From Phascolarctobacterium sp. (lineage in GTDB: Bacteria; Bacillota; Negativicutes; Acidaminococcales; Acidaminococcaceae), in the NCBI GenBank assembly GCA_030531205.1, contig JAUNOC010000012.1, positions 1-38,459 of the forward strand: a stretch of DNA of 38,459 nt. The letters are read 5' to 3'. The notes under the pieces are model-generated. The model ran no database searches, was not told the DNA's origin, and saw only the letters and a list, made by a program, of their open reading frames with translations. The stretch's first letter is position 1. Every line of letters begins with the position of its first letter. Positions 15,001-19,851 of this stretch are shown piece by piece. The position numbers and the translations under genes were made by a program.

Positions 15001-18000
15001 GTACTACTTCGGCAATTCAGGCAAATGAATTGCAGGCAACTGCATCCCAAGGTATTTTCTTAGGCGGAAAGAATGATTGTAACAATGTAGCTTTATATAA
15101 TGCTCAAAATAGTGTTGTGTATCACAATGTGGCGGATGTTGATCCGAATGAAACGGGAGATGTTTTGACTGTCGGAGTTTTGGATTTTCTGCATACAAGT
15201 GGTTCTGATGCTATAGTGGGTAGTGTTTGGATATATAATGAGGCAAAAACAGAAACAGCAGCTTCTGGACAGTTAACAAAACCGATGGCGGTCACCAGCG
15301 GGGTTTATGCAGTTAATGATATAGATTTAAAGTCCAATGGCGATTTAGTTAATCAATATGAGATAGAATCCATTCAGGGGTCAGTTTATCTTGAGGCGGG
15401 TTTTGAGAACGGTGGTTATGTAAAGGAAGGCAATCTTGAAAATTATGGTTCAATAAGTACGGGTAATGAAGGTAATAATGAAGTAGAGATTTATGCTACT
15501 GGTAAGTTACATAATCATGCTGAGGGATTAAACGGCGAGGGGAATTATATTTGTGGCGTTGACGGTGTAAAGATTACTGCATATAAGGATGTAATTAATG
15601 ACGCACATTTATATGCTTTGACAGGTGATGTAACAGTTGGCAATAATGCATCAGGCACTGGGATAGAACCAGGTAAAGTAGTAAATAATGGTAATATTTA
15701 TGTTGGAGAAAGTGGAGATATACAACTTAATTCTGGCTTTACACTGTTTAATAGCGGTGTAATTTACAGTAATAGAGGAGCGGTAAATTTGTTTGCTCAA
15801 AATTCAATGGAAAATACTGGAGATATCTATTCTGTTCAAGGTGATGTTGCCTTGCAGTCCTATATTGATGGTTTGCAAAGTACGGGAAATATTTTTTCGG
15901 GAAATGGTTCAGTTACTTTAAAAGCGAAGGAAACAATTAAAAATACAGGTGATATGTTTGTTCATGGAAATGGTTCTAAAGTAACGATGTTGTCTGAAAA
16001 CAAAGATATTGTTAATACTGATGATTTGCTTTTTAATTCAGATGTGTTTAAATCATTGACTGGAATTGAGGGACCAACGCAAAGTATTTATGCTTATGGA
16101 GGCATTGAATTCCTTGCTGAACAGGGAAATTTGTATAATTCCAAAGAATTGAAATCCCATGGTGATATTGTGCTGAAGGCAAAAGGGGATATTATTATTG
16201 AGTCAGACCCTGGGCTGGATGACGCTGCTTATTTGGATGAAACCAGTAGCATGACCCGTATTAAGAACATTAAGACCACAGGGGGAAAGGTTACTATTAA
16301 GGGCAGGAATGTTATTAACAATATGACCGTTGAGGCGGACAAGGGAATTACTGTCAAGGCAACGGCGGACAGGGATACCGGCGGAAGTGTTGTGGCCGGT
16401 ACGGGCATTATTAAGGTTCAGGGAAATAACGGACATTATAAGACCAATTTTGGTGATGTAAAATTGGAAGCGGACGGATATTGGGAAAATTCTGCTTATG
16501 AAGGTAATCAAAAATTCAGTATCAGTAACGGCGGTGTGAACGATTTGATTGCAAAATGTGGCGATATAATTTTGAAAGGTGAATATTCCGTAGAAAATGT
16601 GGGGGATATTATAGCAAAGAAAGGGGAAGTCCCAAACAGGGATGAATCAAAAGGCAATGCTTCCCTAACCTCTGTCCAAGGCAATATCTATAACTATGAA
16701 TATGCAGATGAAAGTGAATTAGATTTTGATGAAAAAACATTGAATTGTGGTACTTATATTGGTCCGGCAGTTAAACCAGGTGTTATTAAACCACGTGCTA
16801 TTGATGTGGAAGGGAGCATAACTTGGACAGCCATTAAGGTCTTTAATAAGGCAGGACAGTATTCAGGTAATGATGTTATTATTAATGTGGTGAATGGCGG
16901 CAGTAATCATCAAAAGATAAAGGCGGGAAGAGACATCATAGTAACTAATGTCAATAATGACTTTAGTTTTGCCGGTTCTTTAGAGGCAGGCGGTAACATT
17001 ATTTTGAAAAACACCAATGGCTCTTTCACCATTCTTAATGGTGCATCTGTGTCGGCAGGCGGTAAAATTGATATTAATGCAGGTGCTTATGTGGATTCCG
17101 GTATTAAAATTGAGGCCGGACAAGGTGTCAGCGTATATTCAGAAAATGGTTATGTAAAATTGGATAATGGCATTACAGCCAATGATGGCTTGATTCGTGT
17201 ATATTCCCAGAATGATACAGCAGCTACGGGAGCAACTACTCACAATGTAGAAATTGGCGGTACACTTTATTCTGCCAACGGTTCCATCAATATCAGCACC
17301 AACAGCGGTGGCATTCAGGCAGAAAATATGTTAGCAAAAGATTTGGCAGCAGTAGCATCTTTGGAAGGCAATGTTAAGATTACAGGAAATACCAAAGGAC
17401 AAAAAGTTACCTTCTATACAGAGGACGAAGCGGCTGAACTGACTTTCAATAAAGTACAGTTTGGTGATGAAATTATTATGGCTGCCAATGGCGGCGAAGG
17501 CGGTCGCTCCATTGATATGAGTAATGTGGAAGCAATGAGTGACAATTACAAGATGGGGCTTTATGGAGCAGGCCGCACTAAAGGTAATGGCAACTACACC
17601 CTTGATTATGAAGGTATGAAAGGCAATGTTACTATCAGCCATTTGAATGGTGATATTATCAATATTGTTGCTGATGGGGAAGTAAAGATTGATAATGTTT
17701 GTGTCAGCAAAGAATCCAACATCTTTACTATGGGCACCAAAACCAAGATTTACGGCAAGGTAGGCCCAACGGATGCAGCAAGTAATGTTATTTATTATGC
17801 ACCGGGCGGAACCCAGTCCATAGATTTGCACGAAGTATTCTTTGATGATGAGCATATTACTCCGGTAGATCCTGAAAACCGTAACCCAAGCAAATATCCT
17901 CAAGTACAACGGATGATGGAGGACAGCAGTCAGTTTACAACCAATTATGGCAATGGCAAAGGTATGCGGCTGCATATTGTGGACAGTTCCTTGCAATATG

Positions 18001-18269
18001 GCAATGGTACGGTATTGATGGATACTTATGGTTCTGATGCCAGCCCAAATCGTTACAGCGCAACGGACACAATGATTTTCCTGGAAAACATGAAGGCACA
18101 CGCACAATTTGATAACTACTTTAACATTGGCTTCAACTTCTATGAGCGTTACAACAATATCTACATTCCTGATGTTACGGTGAATAGTATTGCTTTGACA
18201 AATAAGGGAATGGAAAACAATGGCATTGTCATTGTGCCGGCGAAAGATAGTGATGAATATGAATTCTAA
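1..18269 (+). CDS. Giant LktA/FHA-type filamentous adhesin, two-partner-secretion exoprotein (5' end outside window)
   Basis: The frame is open to the left edge. The codons before the first possible start (GTG at 27) read R-K-D-I-L-Q-K-A, which is the basic n-region of a signal peptide, so the true start lies upstream. The hydrophobic core runs to a likely cleavage after V-Y-A (residue 20, counting GTG 27 as 1). Residues about 25-170 form a TPS/haemagglutinin secretion domain: NRFSDFNIG, IANLYFG, NRININGTVNAIR and FLSPNGMVVGASG (P115-N116-G117, the NPNG-like motif). The remainder is asparagine- and glycine-rich beta-helix-type sequence, broken by charged helical inserts near residues 790-910, 1150-1195, 1580-1640, 2609-2681, 3503-3563 and 4389-4528. 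No C-terminal autotransporter barrel or LPXTG signal is visible, so export by a TpsB pore (LktB-like) encoded elsewhere is inferred. Likely role: surface adhesion or a leukotoxin-like exoprotein. No stop or frameshift was seen over 18 kb. Family call fairly sure; function inferred. Confidence 0.88.
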   Translation, partial: RKDILQKAVLGILATGMVAWPSFSPVYAETTITRTDGGPAVVVDGNVHKVYAGQAVGNTGVNRFSDFNIGSGHIANLYFGTSSANTAQFNTLMNFVNNRININGTVNAIRGSGVGGHLFFLSPNGMVVGASGAINTGSLTVMTPTNAWWNNKFNNNVTQEVVNAVSAMAVPINASGTIAIQGKMNATDDIRIKAGKINIGMDENDANKTAAALATGVTDFSSVVNMNSTELTNAGVTNLTAVRTANSGDIELKAEVSYNENTDAANKTVKAIVNVDGNSTITAARNANITAKATNNVKDLTVAEFEANYKAGWSAGQGFGCTATTIAEVNITKGTVEAQKIVLDAYAEQKFANSYSKSMSGDWGEKLTQGFTGILVNGVDVCVGDLTNKATVNVGTDAVLTASSTETDALKVNANAIVDCAVGTQAMSLALLGTLYSQNFDFFPSVNVNSVHVENEATVNLNGTLTAEKSNIAVEANAKDTLTSTASTGLGGIVLTSGAVFNFGFNKVGGSNTSNITVGEGANLTANKGISLYSDATTALNMTTDLATNNQAVTAFVINYLDYANISNVNIKGDITSDTGNIVVNSLGTYTENTFSGSASAGASFLGGIVSDGLGNNGLDDLVTGKFKNWMSGNAGNRNALLAQIFAELDNEGLGLGDVPGENPLPPGEIGDVPAEEQGKSFKEKVADMFKLGLSFGYMKEANKATVTVGKDAKINAKTGNLTVNAVTDMKDIYTAITGATKNPQEYPGSDPSNPTVLANGAIFLRTLDYDASIILEGGAATDTTLKTMDAKTISLTAEAKSLYKRINKMVDNIKKFSGVSEADFKASLGDLSPAEKEIIWQAYKSVRDNQKLKDLNKVYDANGNLKPEYTNGSEEYQAVINMVRKLQEEESVKKFNEFLDTGKFTYTDQSGISHTIDMQEHGGLKGFFTQLLLSAFAFLSPASYVNYNLASSTSGRDDSAALAVNVGVGLDHVNNNARVMVGSSREVASTEGNVNIKAITDYGNLDLDGTYYPTTGGGSSFSGGVVVGIHHLNNNSIVAVAESANLNAKKDLSAQAETDVLHIGLNVGMGMAKKNVLTGSINLVSADSNSIISIDDEAVLNAINLQMGGYNRTTSVAVTGGFVMGGTSATGAAVSVVSVKRNNILGIMDNDSVGTMSLDDAKYKSDDETDADDDEKRQKKVLRKFSGLTDAQRTAFFGTATEKTGSVTVRTLDVGTVTMGNIYSIDADVSLILNGNGSAPGIGSKIGTAFTNLLNKPRNLISNMNAGLMQLFGLNPRNIAPFPTDNEPTNPSEGVPLPKLAFTGIGSVGVNNVDAKTAVVLDKAKITFDKNSAAGSNVLKMFAFDDSTIVVASGGATGNTSEDYIGTGGDKACFTGGAAVNLVNNSVHAIIEDSTIDNADEIKNLAEQDGALGAGGLAINVTKETGGLASTYSLVGGVSVNIGNYNTMALLKNNTVNANPERTNKTNIINRATNKSLQVTAGLDINANQSYGTGIGIGAVFGWGIVHNATVATMHQGNYTQMGAVSNNAITDMTEISGVVGIGVEDTVSGGGFQGAVGINKFDNDVQALVQDVTLTGDSLTVYAYDTTLEKSDEYKKYDKEGGENKPSTSEKLKKLRFDTTGDGYFKDAKKGADQESDTEFLKKHGNSIVTAAVEIQAVTGAGANAAIGAAVVLNDIDNDFTTEISGSTLTLTGGVNVKAESTTRAVGVAAGGTGTSYGVAGAGSATIGMLNNDVISKVVNSTIKTTNLVVDAFQRNTIVNVAGQVAVGNKVIGLTWAYNYMNTFTGAYLNNTSVSTKDDGKSKASVTAEDDALLYAVAVSAVAATAGDGTGASFGGNGAVGINLGHNNVEAVATTDSDKVLKLTDFTVHSKDTTDLRAGAGGLNIGNAKVAIGGAVAVNRIGSLKVLKRDADGNIIYDAEGKAIVIEDNVKQSNLAKVEGYTLELGNKLDVKAEDAAKFTTVGVGCGLGTGTVAIQGADATTKLDKTTTADVADVNINNTGDNKGVVSVIADTNNSTKTIGIVGQLKFGDKPAVSIGMGTSQNLFSADTEAKLRGGTYKLDDLLLKSTSLQTIENDTIGGGIVKDIVSVGGSVTVNKISNNTKSLLGEVGKDTTITANNNVGVISQSDEDVDNYTGEVKVGLGNFASMGTSIASNDVTGDTIALVKNASVTADGKSQTGLSVRDSANGTNITFTGLVVDADAKHDFFSAVFTANLSAGYNSLDWDDAGGKIVSVGASATINTDDIKGTTKAAVEDSDVNKDRTENLGNVTVKATDYIYQKTSNTNAVANIIFGDGVAISLGGGISVNKDVRTIDAHIDGDTTDPHSDKKTVNANILKVLANSKAQATLTNTAATVSASALGSGGVNVGVTYLKMDETTNATIGNVKTKNNGMSVNAKHVDDITLYATTVTVCGSYIGVGIGTHVATVDNFAQTNALVDNSEVEHYSNNTAEDEVKADSDSTTHTQSNNTAVSISLGAGVGVLVANNNLQQTVSAVVKNSNIGKNDVRAKKADILSNNIVTTRFNNQNIAGSAVAGIGVGVGTNKVDTAVRSDVAGSAIYSAGDISIKAEETKNINGTMVAATVGGISTEVSVLHNYISLATVGEDYTDLNDFTKVNEKMDDVTSNDYDAARVESITSDAKTKANTTLQNMREKTAVSQSETDNTTIPTESGTGGGSNKNVAAGKEGVQTNVLQANLYATNKIDVLSKVHTDTNTTLGGGGLGVVNVNVELNNQHVKEKVGSTVTDGLMQTEKGDISVQAVSDGELKNDTIQIGALSVVGIGVTKSETLKQGEGLQIALTNVNMQSGKDLDIKTSDKLAVLNKVVAVNVGGLTAAALTGKAEDNASSKIYLNSGTLQAHGKLTVEASSTPKVKGETTAVEVSAVQGSGMLNTVKTSGNTELTVGNGIKIYGNTVDLGAKIYKPSDGHNLDSDVHAVGVSVIGVSVDKSRTISERTVKVSTGYIDFTFLDVDPTKPIAAINSANIYAIDGTDMHNYIRTTAVGVIASESNFSQSTLKNKVSAQVDTGTEKIKGVDNLQISATSSTKVNDHAKASSGSTIGIMPYAAQVENKIDNDATLTIKGNYEVGSAKLYAEQVNEMQLCADSLTVTLAGGSGTRTYNDVTYDTTTNITGAKITATNGDVRTYANTLAYLNKLEEVDPNKKFEDKNANCLVLGNGVGGFDIEVAKGDNKITFNDTLNITNSTITGAGDIILGASSNGILRSQLFDYTVNAIGGGQLRLYNTINSTNKINYENTIIRGTKAEKDVTISASDGLEITAATYTEMSAGAAGATEATTNSTVDRKNTVNLTSGEIYSMRDVNLYSGKDVTGNFGLFDYIGRAETYCGALVPFSTNPTLNNTLKQNNEVNVETGMKVMSVRHSNLYGDNGREHIKLLEARHSMWRDKTNKDVFVASEKGDLSEAGEEYKNYVKVDGSITAGISNIISITIGETGMFIVADANEKNMITNGGSGYTVYTFDEFKELATGGLTIVADESAKITKDKFQFGVEDFISNLSDRVGELKKLKSDAEMNADKTLYNAYAAELDRVVRLKAKMENMVEGQERQIYDAYISIPDLAASGGNVNVDSGTFYGGGAVTAKGTPSITITNNTNLELRVNNVIIDDPGGLFNFNNNALSGTSAEITSAVAAKNKDTGKSVNSMTVIVPGAGTVNELKIEGNWAGSVVSYGASSYTDDKGQTVQIDPGTMYALANIEINGNINSKQGVVNIYSAHNDIIVEGRTAKDSVNVRGKEVHMNAPFGSITQGFTKGIVSIGGNVQSQFSNLYGNFITNNKNKGSSTTTYQYSDGSAIPFGSGRIDGGEIYLNALDININGILQSGYEKYFVNIDSAAQAKIDNLKSSNKNSDLSDVAVLGNPKYCVVEGKDVAHGNAGYFDRQLAVYYNPATDTLLVENVDASGGKIYLSGRISSTGSALSGTGTGAIYCMDGAYNIDITNQLPYDLKTNSLVVNDVSGLVQFTNLETGVKTQVTRDGIKYFKFSQTEGKEVEISAAEAKTQVYTNNGVYFKPTANLRYTWSTGYALTNYQDFYKEFMAKWWGLADGQEINNATLLSWSDNPIGQPVVGASEDRPNGETIAVGTGSGQVSIHHDYTIPDTPTTRLLDTRRWTTGYLGCHKRWSYTWRKTTGTMQADTISVKADNNIGINFIGSSADNSYVKVQSTNNGDIILAGNTGNMLKYTVTDKPYIEEKGKVIIDAQKGSVLQKGGSIYGTAVELGAVEDINISSIVNGHDLTLSANVTQGGSIDITAKDRIGASAGDDISNIKIAKFGGVNVDTLNLRADGNIVQQANAPVSAADRINLTSTLGGVYGENNSYFRLQGGQQIVGGDSLSASVNVTASKDIRVQQTSGDLRIGKFHTDNGDVYISVPQGGIVDALPYVERTPMEENELLDLWKSMGMIEGGDSDLNADKNKALANTNGTVYENYCAGVQEAFSRFTTISAKPEADRTQAEKDTLAVYQKQFKTPDSPDDSPAYFASAADFLAQDTQAAKLAEIGQTRQETYKVWDKDLLLYQIDDAIVNHHAGVVLPEKDPNIFGKNINISVQNGVGLNSDKVTEINMEHLDKNSLKFLSQVDPSTVTWKTNESNESIAVITDRLAIGLQQSGVGSINITTAGNAKSNVFLENRLDDTLNLADPYKNLDIAKILAGAGNVTVTSLGSIYDVNTLTGINANGYATVATISGNNVMLMTGAVGTNNGNIGMAGNFIRLNMSGNLTATATGNIYLEQAAVNGSAKNLNILTMTAGVDGQSYSTTSGNIYLKAAGNIYSVVQDSRVQGYIRSDSHGQISFDAVGNIGYAEKADGSIDFTKTIRFKNSTVEAEVVSGEVQAHDTVKLHSTAGSINVEGVSTATIDDDKKQAAGGYFNLVELSGTLDNVVITQNGTFNLKNDVEATGAFILNINEYADIGKSIKAKNIIINATSSIELADGIILKAETVTLSTDKVPDLTYGTIADSLTSGGLIAQGATNNYDDVSGKMHFEAGGNTGDVFSTTSAIQANELQATASQGIFLGGKNDCNNVALYNAQNSVVYHNVADVDPNETGDVLTVGVLDFLHTSGSDAIVGSVWIYNEAKTETAASGQLTKPMAVTSGVYAVNDIDLKSNGDLVNQYEIESIQGSVYLEAGFENGGYVKEGNLENYGSISTGNEGNNEVEIYATGKLHNHAEGLNGEGNYICGVDGVKITAYKDVINDAHLYALTGDVTVGNNASGTGIEPGKVVNNGNIYVGESGDIQLNSGFTLFNSGVIYSNRGAVNLFAQNSMENTGDIYSVQGDVALQSYIDGLQSTGNIFSGNGSVTLKAKETIKNTGDMFVHGNGSKVTMLSENKDIVNTDDLLFNSDVFKSLTGIEGPTQSIYAYGGIEFLAEQGNLYNSKELKSHGDIVLKAKGDIIIESDPGLDDAAYLDETSSMTRIKNIKTTGGKVTIKGRNVINNMTVEADKGITVKATADRDTGGSVVAGTGIIKVQGNNGHYKTNFGDVKLEADGYWENSAYEGNQKFSISNGGVNDLIAKCGDIILKGEYSVENVGDIIAKKGEVPNRDESKGNASLTSVQGNIYNYEYADESELDFDEKTLNCGTYIGPAVKPGVIKPRAIDVEGSITWTAIKVFNKAGQYSGNDVIINVVNGGSNHQKIKAGRDIIVTNVNNDFSFAGSLEAGGNIILKNTNGSFTILNGASVSAGGKIDINAGAYVDSGIKIEAGQGVSVYSENGYVKLDNGITANDGLIRVYSQNDTAATGATTHNVEIGGTLYSANGSINISTNSGGIQAENMLAKDLAAVASLEGNVKITGNTKGQKVTFYTEDEAAELTFNKVQFGDEIIMAANGGEGGRSIDMSNVEAMSDNYKMGLYGAGRTKGNGNYTLDYEGMKGNVTISHLNGDIINIVADGEVKIDNVCVSKESNIFTMGTKTKIYGKVGPTDAASNVIYYAPGGTQSIDLHEVFFDDEHITPVDPENRNPSKYPQVQRMMEDSSQFTTNYGNGKGMRLHIVDSSLQYGNGTVLMDTYGSDASPNRYSATDTMIFLENMKAHAQFDNYFNIGFNFYERYNNIYIPDVTVNSIALTNKGMENNGIVIVPAKDSDEYEF

Positions 18270-18270
18270 A

Positions 18271-18299
18271 AAAATCCCGCCTCTCGGCGGGATTTTTTT
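18271..18299. terminator. Bidirectional Rho-independent terminator
   Basis: An 11-bp stem (AAAATCCCGCC / GGCGGGATTTT) closes a TCTC loop and has an A-run on the left and a T-run on the right. It starts 2 nt after the adhesin stop codon and ends 5 nt before the last codon of the convergent methyltransferase gene, so it can end transcription from both sides. Confidence 0.92.
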
Positions 18300-18303
18300 A
18301 GAA

Positions 18304-19359
18304 TTATTTTACAAAAAAGTTTATTTCCCAATCGGGAACATAGGGGTGTTTGCGAAGATAAATCTGGTAGTTGGGGTTTAGTTGATGTAATAAAAGGGGA
18401 ATATCAAATATGTCTTCGTTGAAGTGATACCCCGCAATTAGCATTTTGGGTTTGTATTGCTGAATAGCATTTGTACCTCCGGCAAGTGCTTCTTTCTCCG
18501 CCCCCTCCAAATCCATTTTGATATAAGTTGGTATGAGTTTTGTTTTTTCTACTATTTTGTCAATAGTGGTGCAGGTGATGGTGGAGGATTTTGCTCCGTA
18601 GATGGAGGCCGCCCTGCCACTTTGGCTGCTGAATTGAATATGTCCTTCTTCTTTCCAAATGGCAGCGTTGATAAGAATGTTATTATCTGATTTTGGCAAA
18701 TTGTTTTGCAATTTGCCAAAATTTTTATAATCCGCTTCCACTAAAACCCGTGCTTTAGCAGGCACTTCCTCTGCCGTGTCCCCAGTGTAGGCACCTAAAT
18801 CGTAATAAATTTCATCTTGCTTCAAATCTAATAATTGCAAATCGTCCTGTCGTTGGGTAACATGGTCAAAGAGATAGTGGATTTTGCCACTGAATTTATA
18901 ATTCAACATATCCAGAAAAACCTTTTTGCTCCAATCATCTGCCAAATTATCATAGGCATATTGCAGTTCTTCCTGATGTTTGGCAAACCAGTCCTCATCA
19001 AGATTTTCATCTTTGTATAATCCCAAATGAGGTACAAGGGTTGTATGGGCTTTACTTAAATCTTGAAAGCGTTGCAGGACTTCAGGCAGTTCTGAAGCAA
19101 AGGCAATGATTAAAAGAAAATCTTTACCAATTTTTTGGACAATTTCTTTATAAGTTTCTACTTTATAACCACGAAAAACCTGCTCCCGGCAAAATTTATC
19201 ACTGACAAAAATACCGGCAAGACGGATATTGTGTTTTTCGCAAAAATCAATAATTTTGTCTGCCCCGTTGCCCGTGCCATAGAGGGCAATGGGTTTGCCG
19301 TTGCGGGCAGTTTGCTTGATATTTTCCCAACAGGAAATACTTTCACTAAGGTAAAACAT
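18304..19359 (-). CDS. FkbM-family SAM-dependent methyltransferase
   Basis: A 351-residue protein. Residues 22-70 look like a small Rossmann-type nucleotide-binding segment (IALYGTGNGADKI, then AGIFVSD). The C-terminal half is an FkbM methyltransferase: SAM-binding motif D187-LGAYTG-D194, acidic E208-A-D after VLV, and the family hallmark YIKMDLEGAE (residues 279-288). The end, LRKHPYVPDWEINFF, is also typical. FkbM enzymes O-methylate sugars or other surface and secondary metabolites; the substrate here is unknown. The gene converges on the adhesin gene and shares its terminator, and it diverges from the DUF1934-argS operon. No Shine-Dalgarno is visible before the ATG, and a TATAAT box ends only 9 nt upstream, so the mRNA may be leaderless. 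No good downstream in-frame start was found. Confidence 0.85.
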   Translation of the reverse strand: MFYLSESISCWENIKQTARNGKPIALYGTGNGADKIIDFCEKHNIRLAGIFVSDKFCREQVFRGYKVETYKEIVQKIGKDFLLIIAFASELPEVLQRFQDLSKAHTTLVPHLGLYKDENLDEDWFAKHQEELQYAYDNLADDWSKKVFLDMLNYKFSGKIHYLFDHVTQRQDDLQLLDLKQDEIYYDLGAYTGDTAEEVPAKARVLVEADYKNFGKLQNNLPKSDNNILINAAIWKEEGHIQFSSQSGRAASIYGAKSSTITCTTIDKIVEKTKLIPTYIKMDLEGAEKEALAGGTNAIQQYKPKMLIAGYHFNEDIFDIPLLLHQLNPNYQIYLRKHPYVPDWEINFFVK

Positions 19360-19366
19360 AATGAAT

Positions 19367-19404
19367 ATATTATAGCAATTTTTAAGCGTTTTGTGCTATA
19401 ATAT
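19367..19404. promoter_or_regulatory. Symmetric divergent promoter pair with extended -10 boxes
   Basis: A perfect 11-bp inverted repeat, ATATTATAGCA (19367-19377) and TGCTATAATAT (19394-19404), is separated by 16 nt. Each arm contains an extended -10 element TGC-TATAAT facing outward: leftward -10 at 19369-19374 for the methyltransferase gene, rightward -10 at 19397-19402 for the DUF1934-argS operon. No clear -35 box is seen at the usual distance on either side, consistent with extended -10 promoters. The right-hand mRNA would have a leader of about 20 nt with GGAG at 19419; the left-hand one almost none. Confidence 0.7.
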
Positions 19405-19428
19405 TAAAATATTAAAATGGAGTAGAGT

Positions 19429-19851
19429 ATGCAGAAAGCTAAATTACATATTATATCTAAAACAACTGACAAAGATGGTACTTCTGATTTGGAACAATGG
19501 GTTGTGGGGGATTTGGGAGAGAAAGACGGTATCCATTATTTCTTTTATGAAGAAACAGTAGAAGGTATGCAAGGTACCAAAACAACCTTAAAATGGGGAC
19601 AAGATTTTTTAATCATTAACCGCAGCGGTACCATTGAAAACAGGCAGGAGTTTCGGGAAGGTCAGCGGTGTCAGAGTGTTTATAAAACTCCTTATCTGCA
19701 AATACCATTGGTAAGTACTACAAAAAAACTACAGATTGAAGCAAAGGGATTAAAACATCGTTTGGATGTGGCGTATGATTTGCAGTATGGGGAAGAACCC
19801 TATGGCAAAATGGAAATAGTTATGGAATTGGAGGAGCAGAATGAATATTAA
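19429..19851 (+). CDS. DUF1934 (YwiB-like) beta-barrel protein
   Basis: A 140-residue protein matching DUF1934/YwiB in length and pattern: N-terminal strand KAKLHIISKT, then YFFYEE, GTKTTLKWG, IINRSG, and the C-terminal strands LDVAYDLQYG and GKMEIVMEL, which suggest a small calycin-like barrel. In Bacillus a family member (ywiB) lies next to argS, and the same pairing is seen here. The biochemical role is unknown. Start ATG 19429 has GGAG at 19419-19422 with 6-nt spacing. The last 11 nt overlap the argS start, so the two genes are translationally coupled. It is transcribed from the divergent promoter just upstream. Confidence 0.85.
   Translation: MQKAKLHIISKTTDKDGTSDLEQWVVGDLGEKDGIHYFFYEETVEGMQGTKTTLKWGQDFLIINRSGTIENRQEFREGQRCQSVYKTPYLQIPLVSTTKKLQIEAKGLKHRLDVAYDLQYGEEPYGKMEIVMELEEQNEY

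Noticed and set aside
18304..19359. FkbM methyltransferase as a dedicated modifier of the adjacent adhesin
   Set aside because: It is convergent, not co-transcribed, and FkbM enzymes usually act on small molecules or glycans; proximity alone does not support it.
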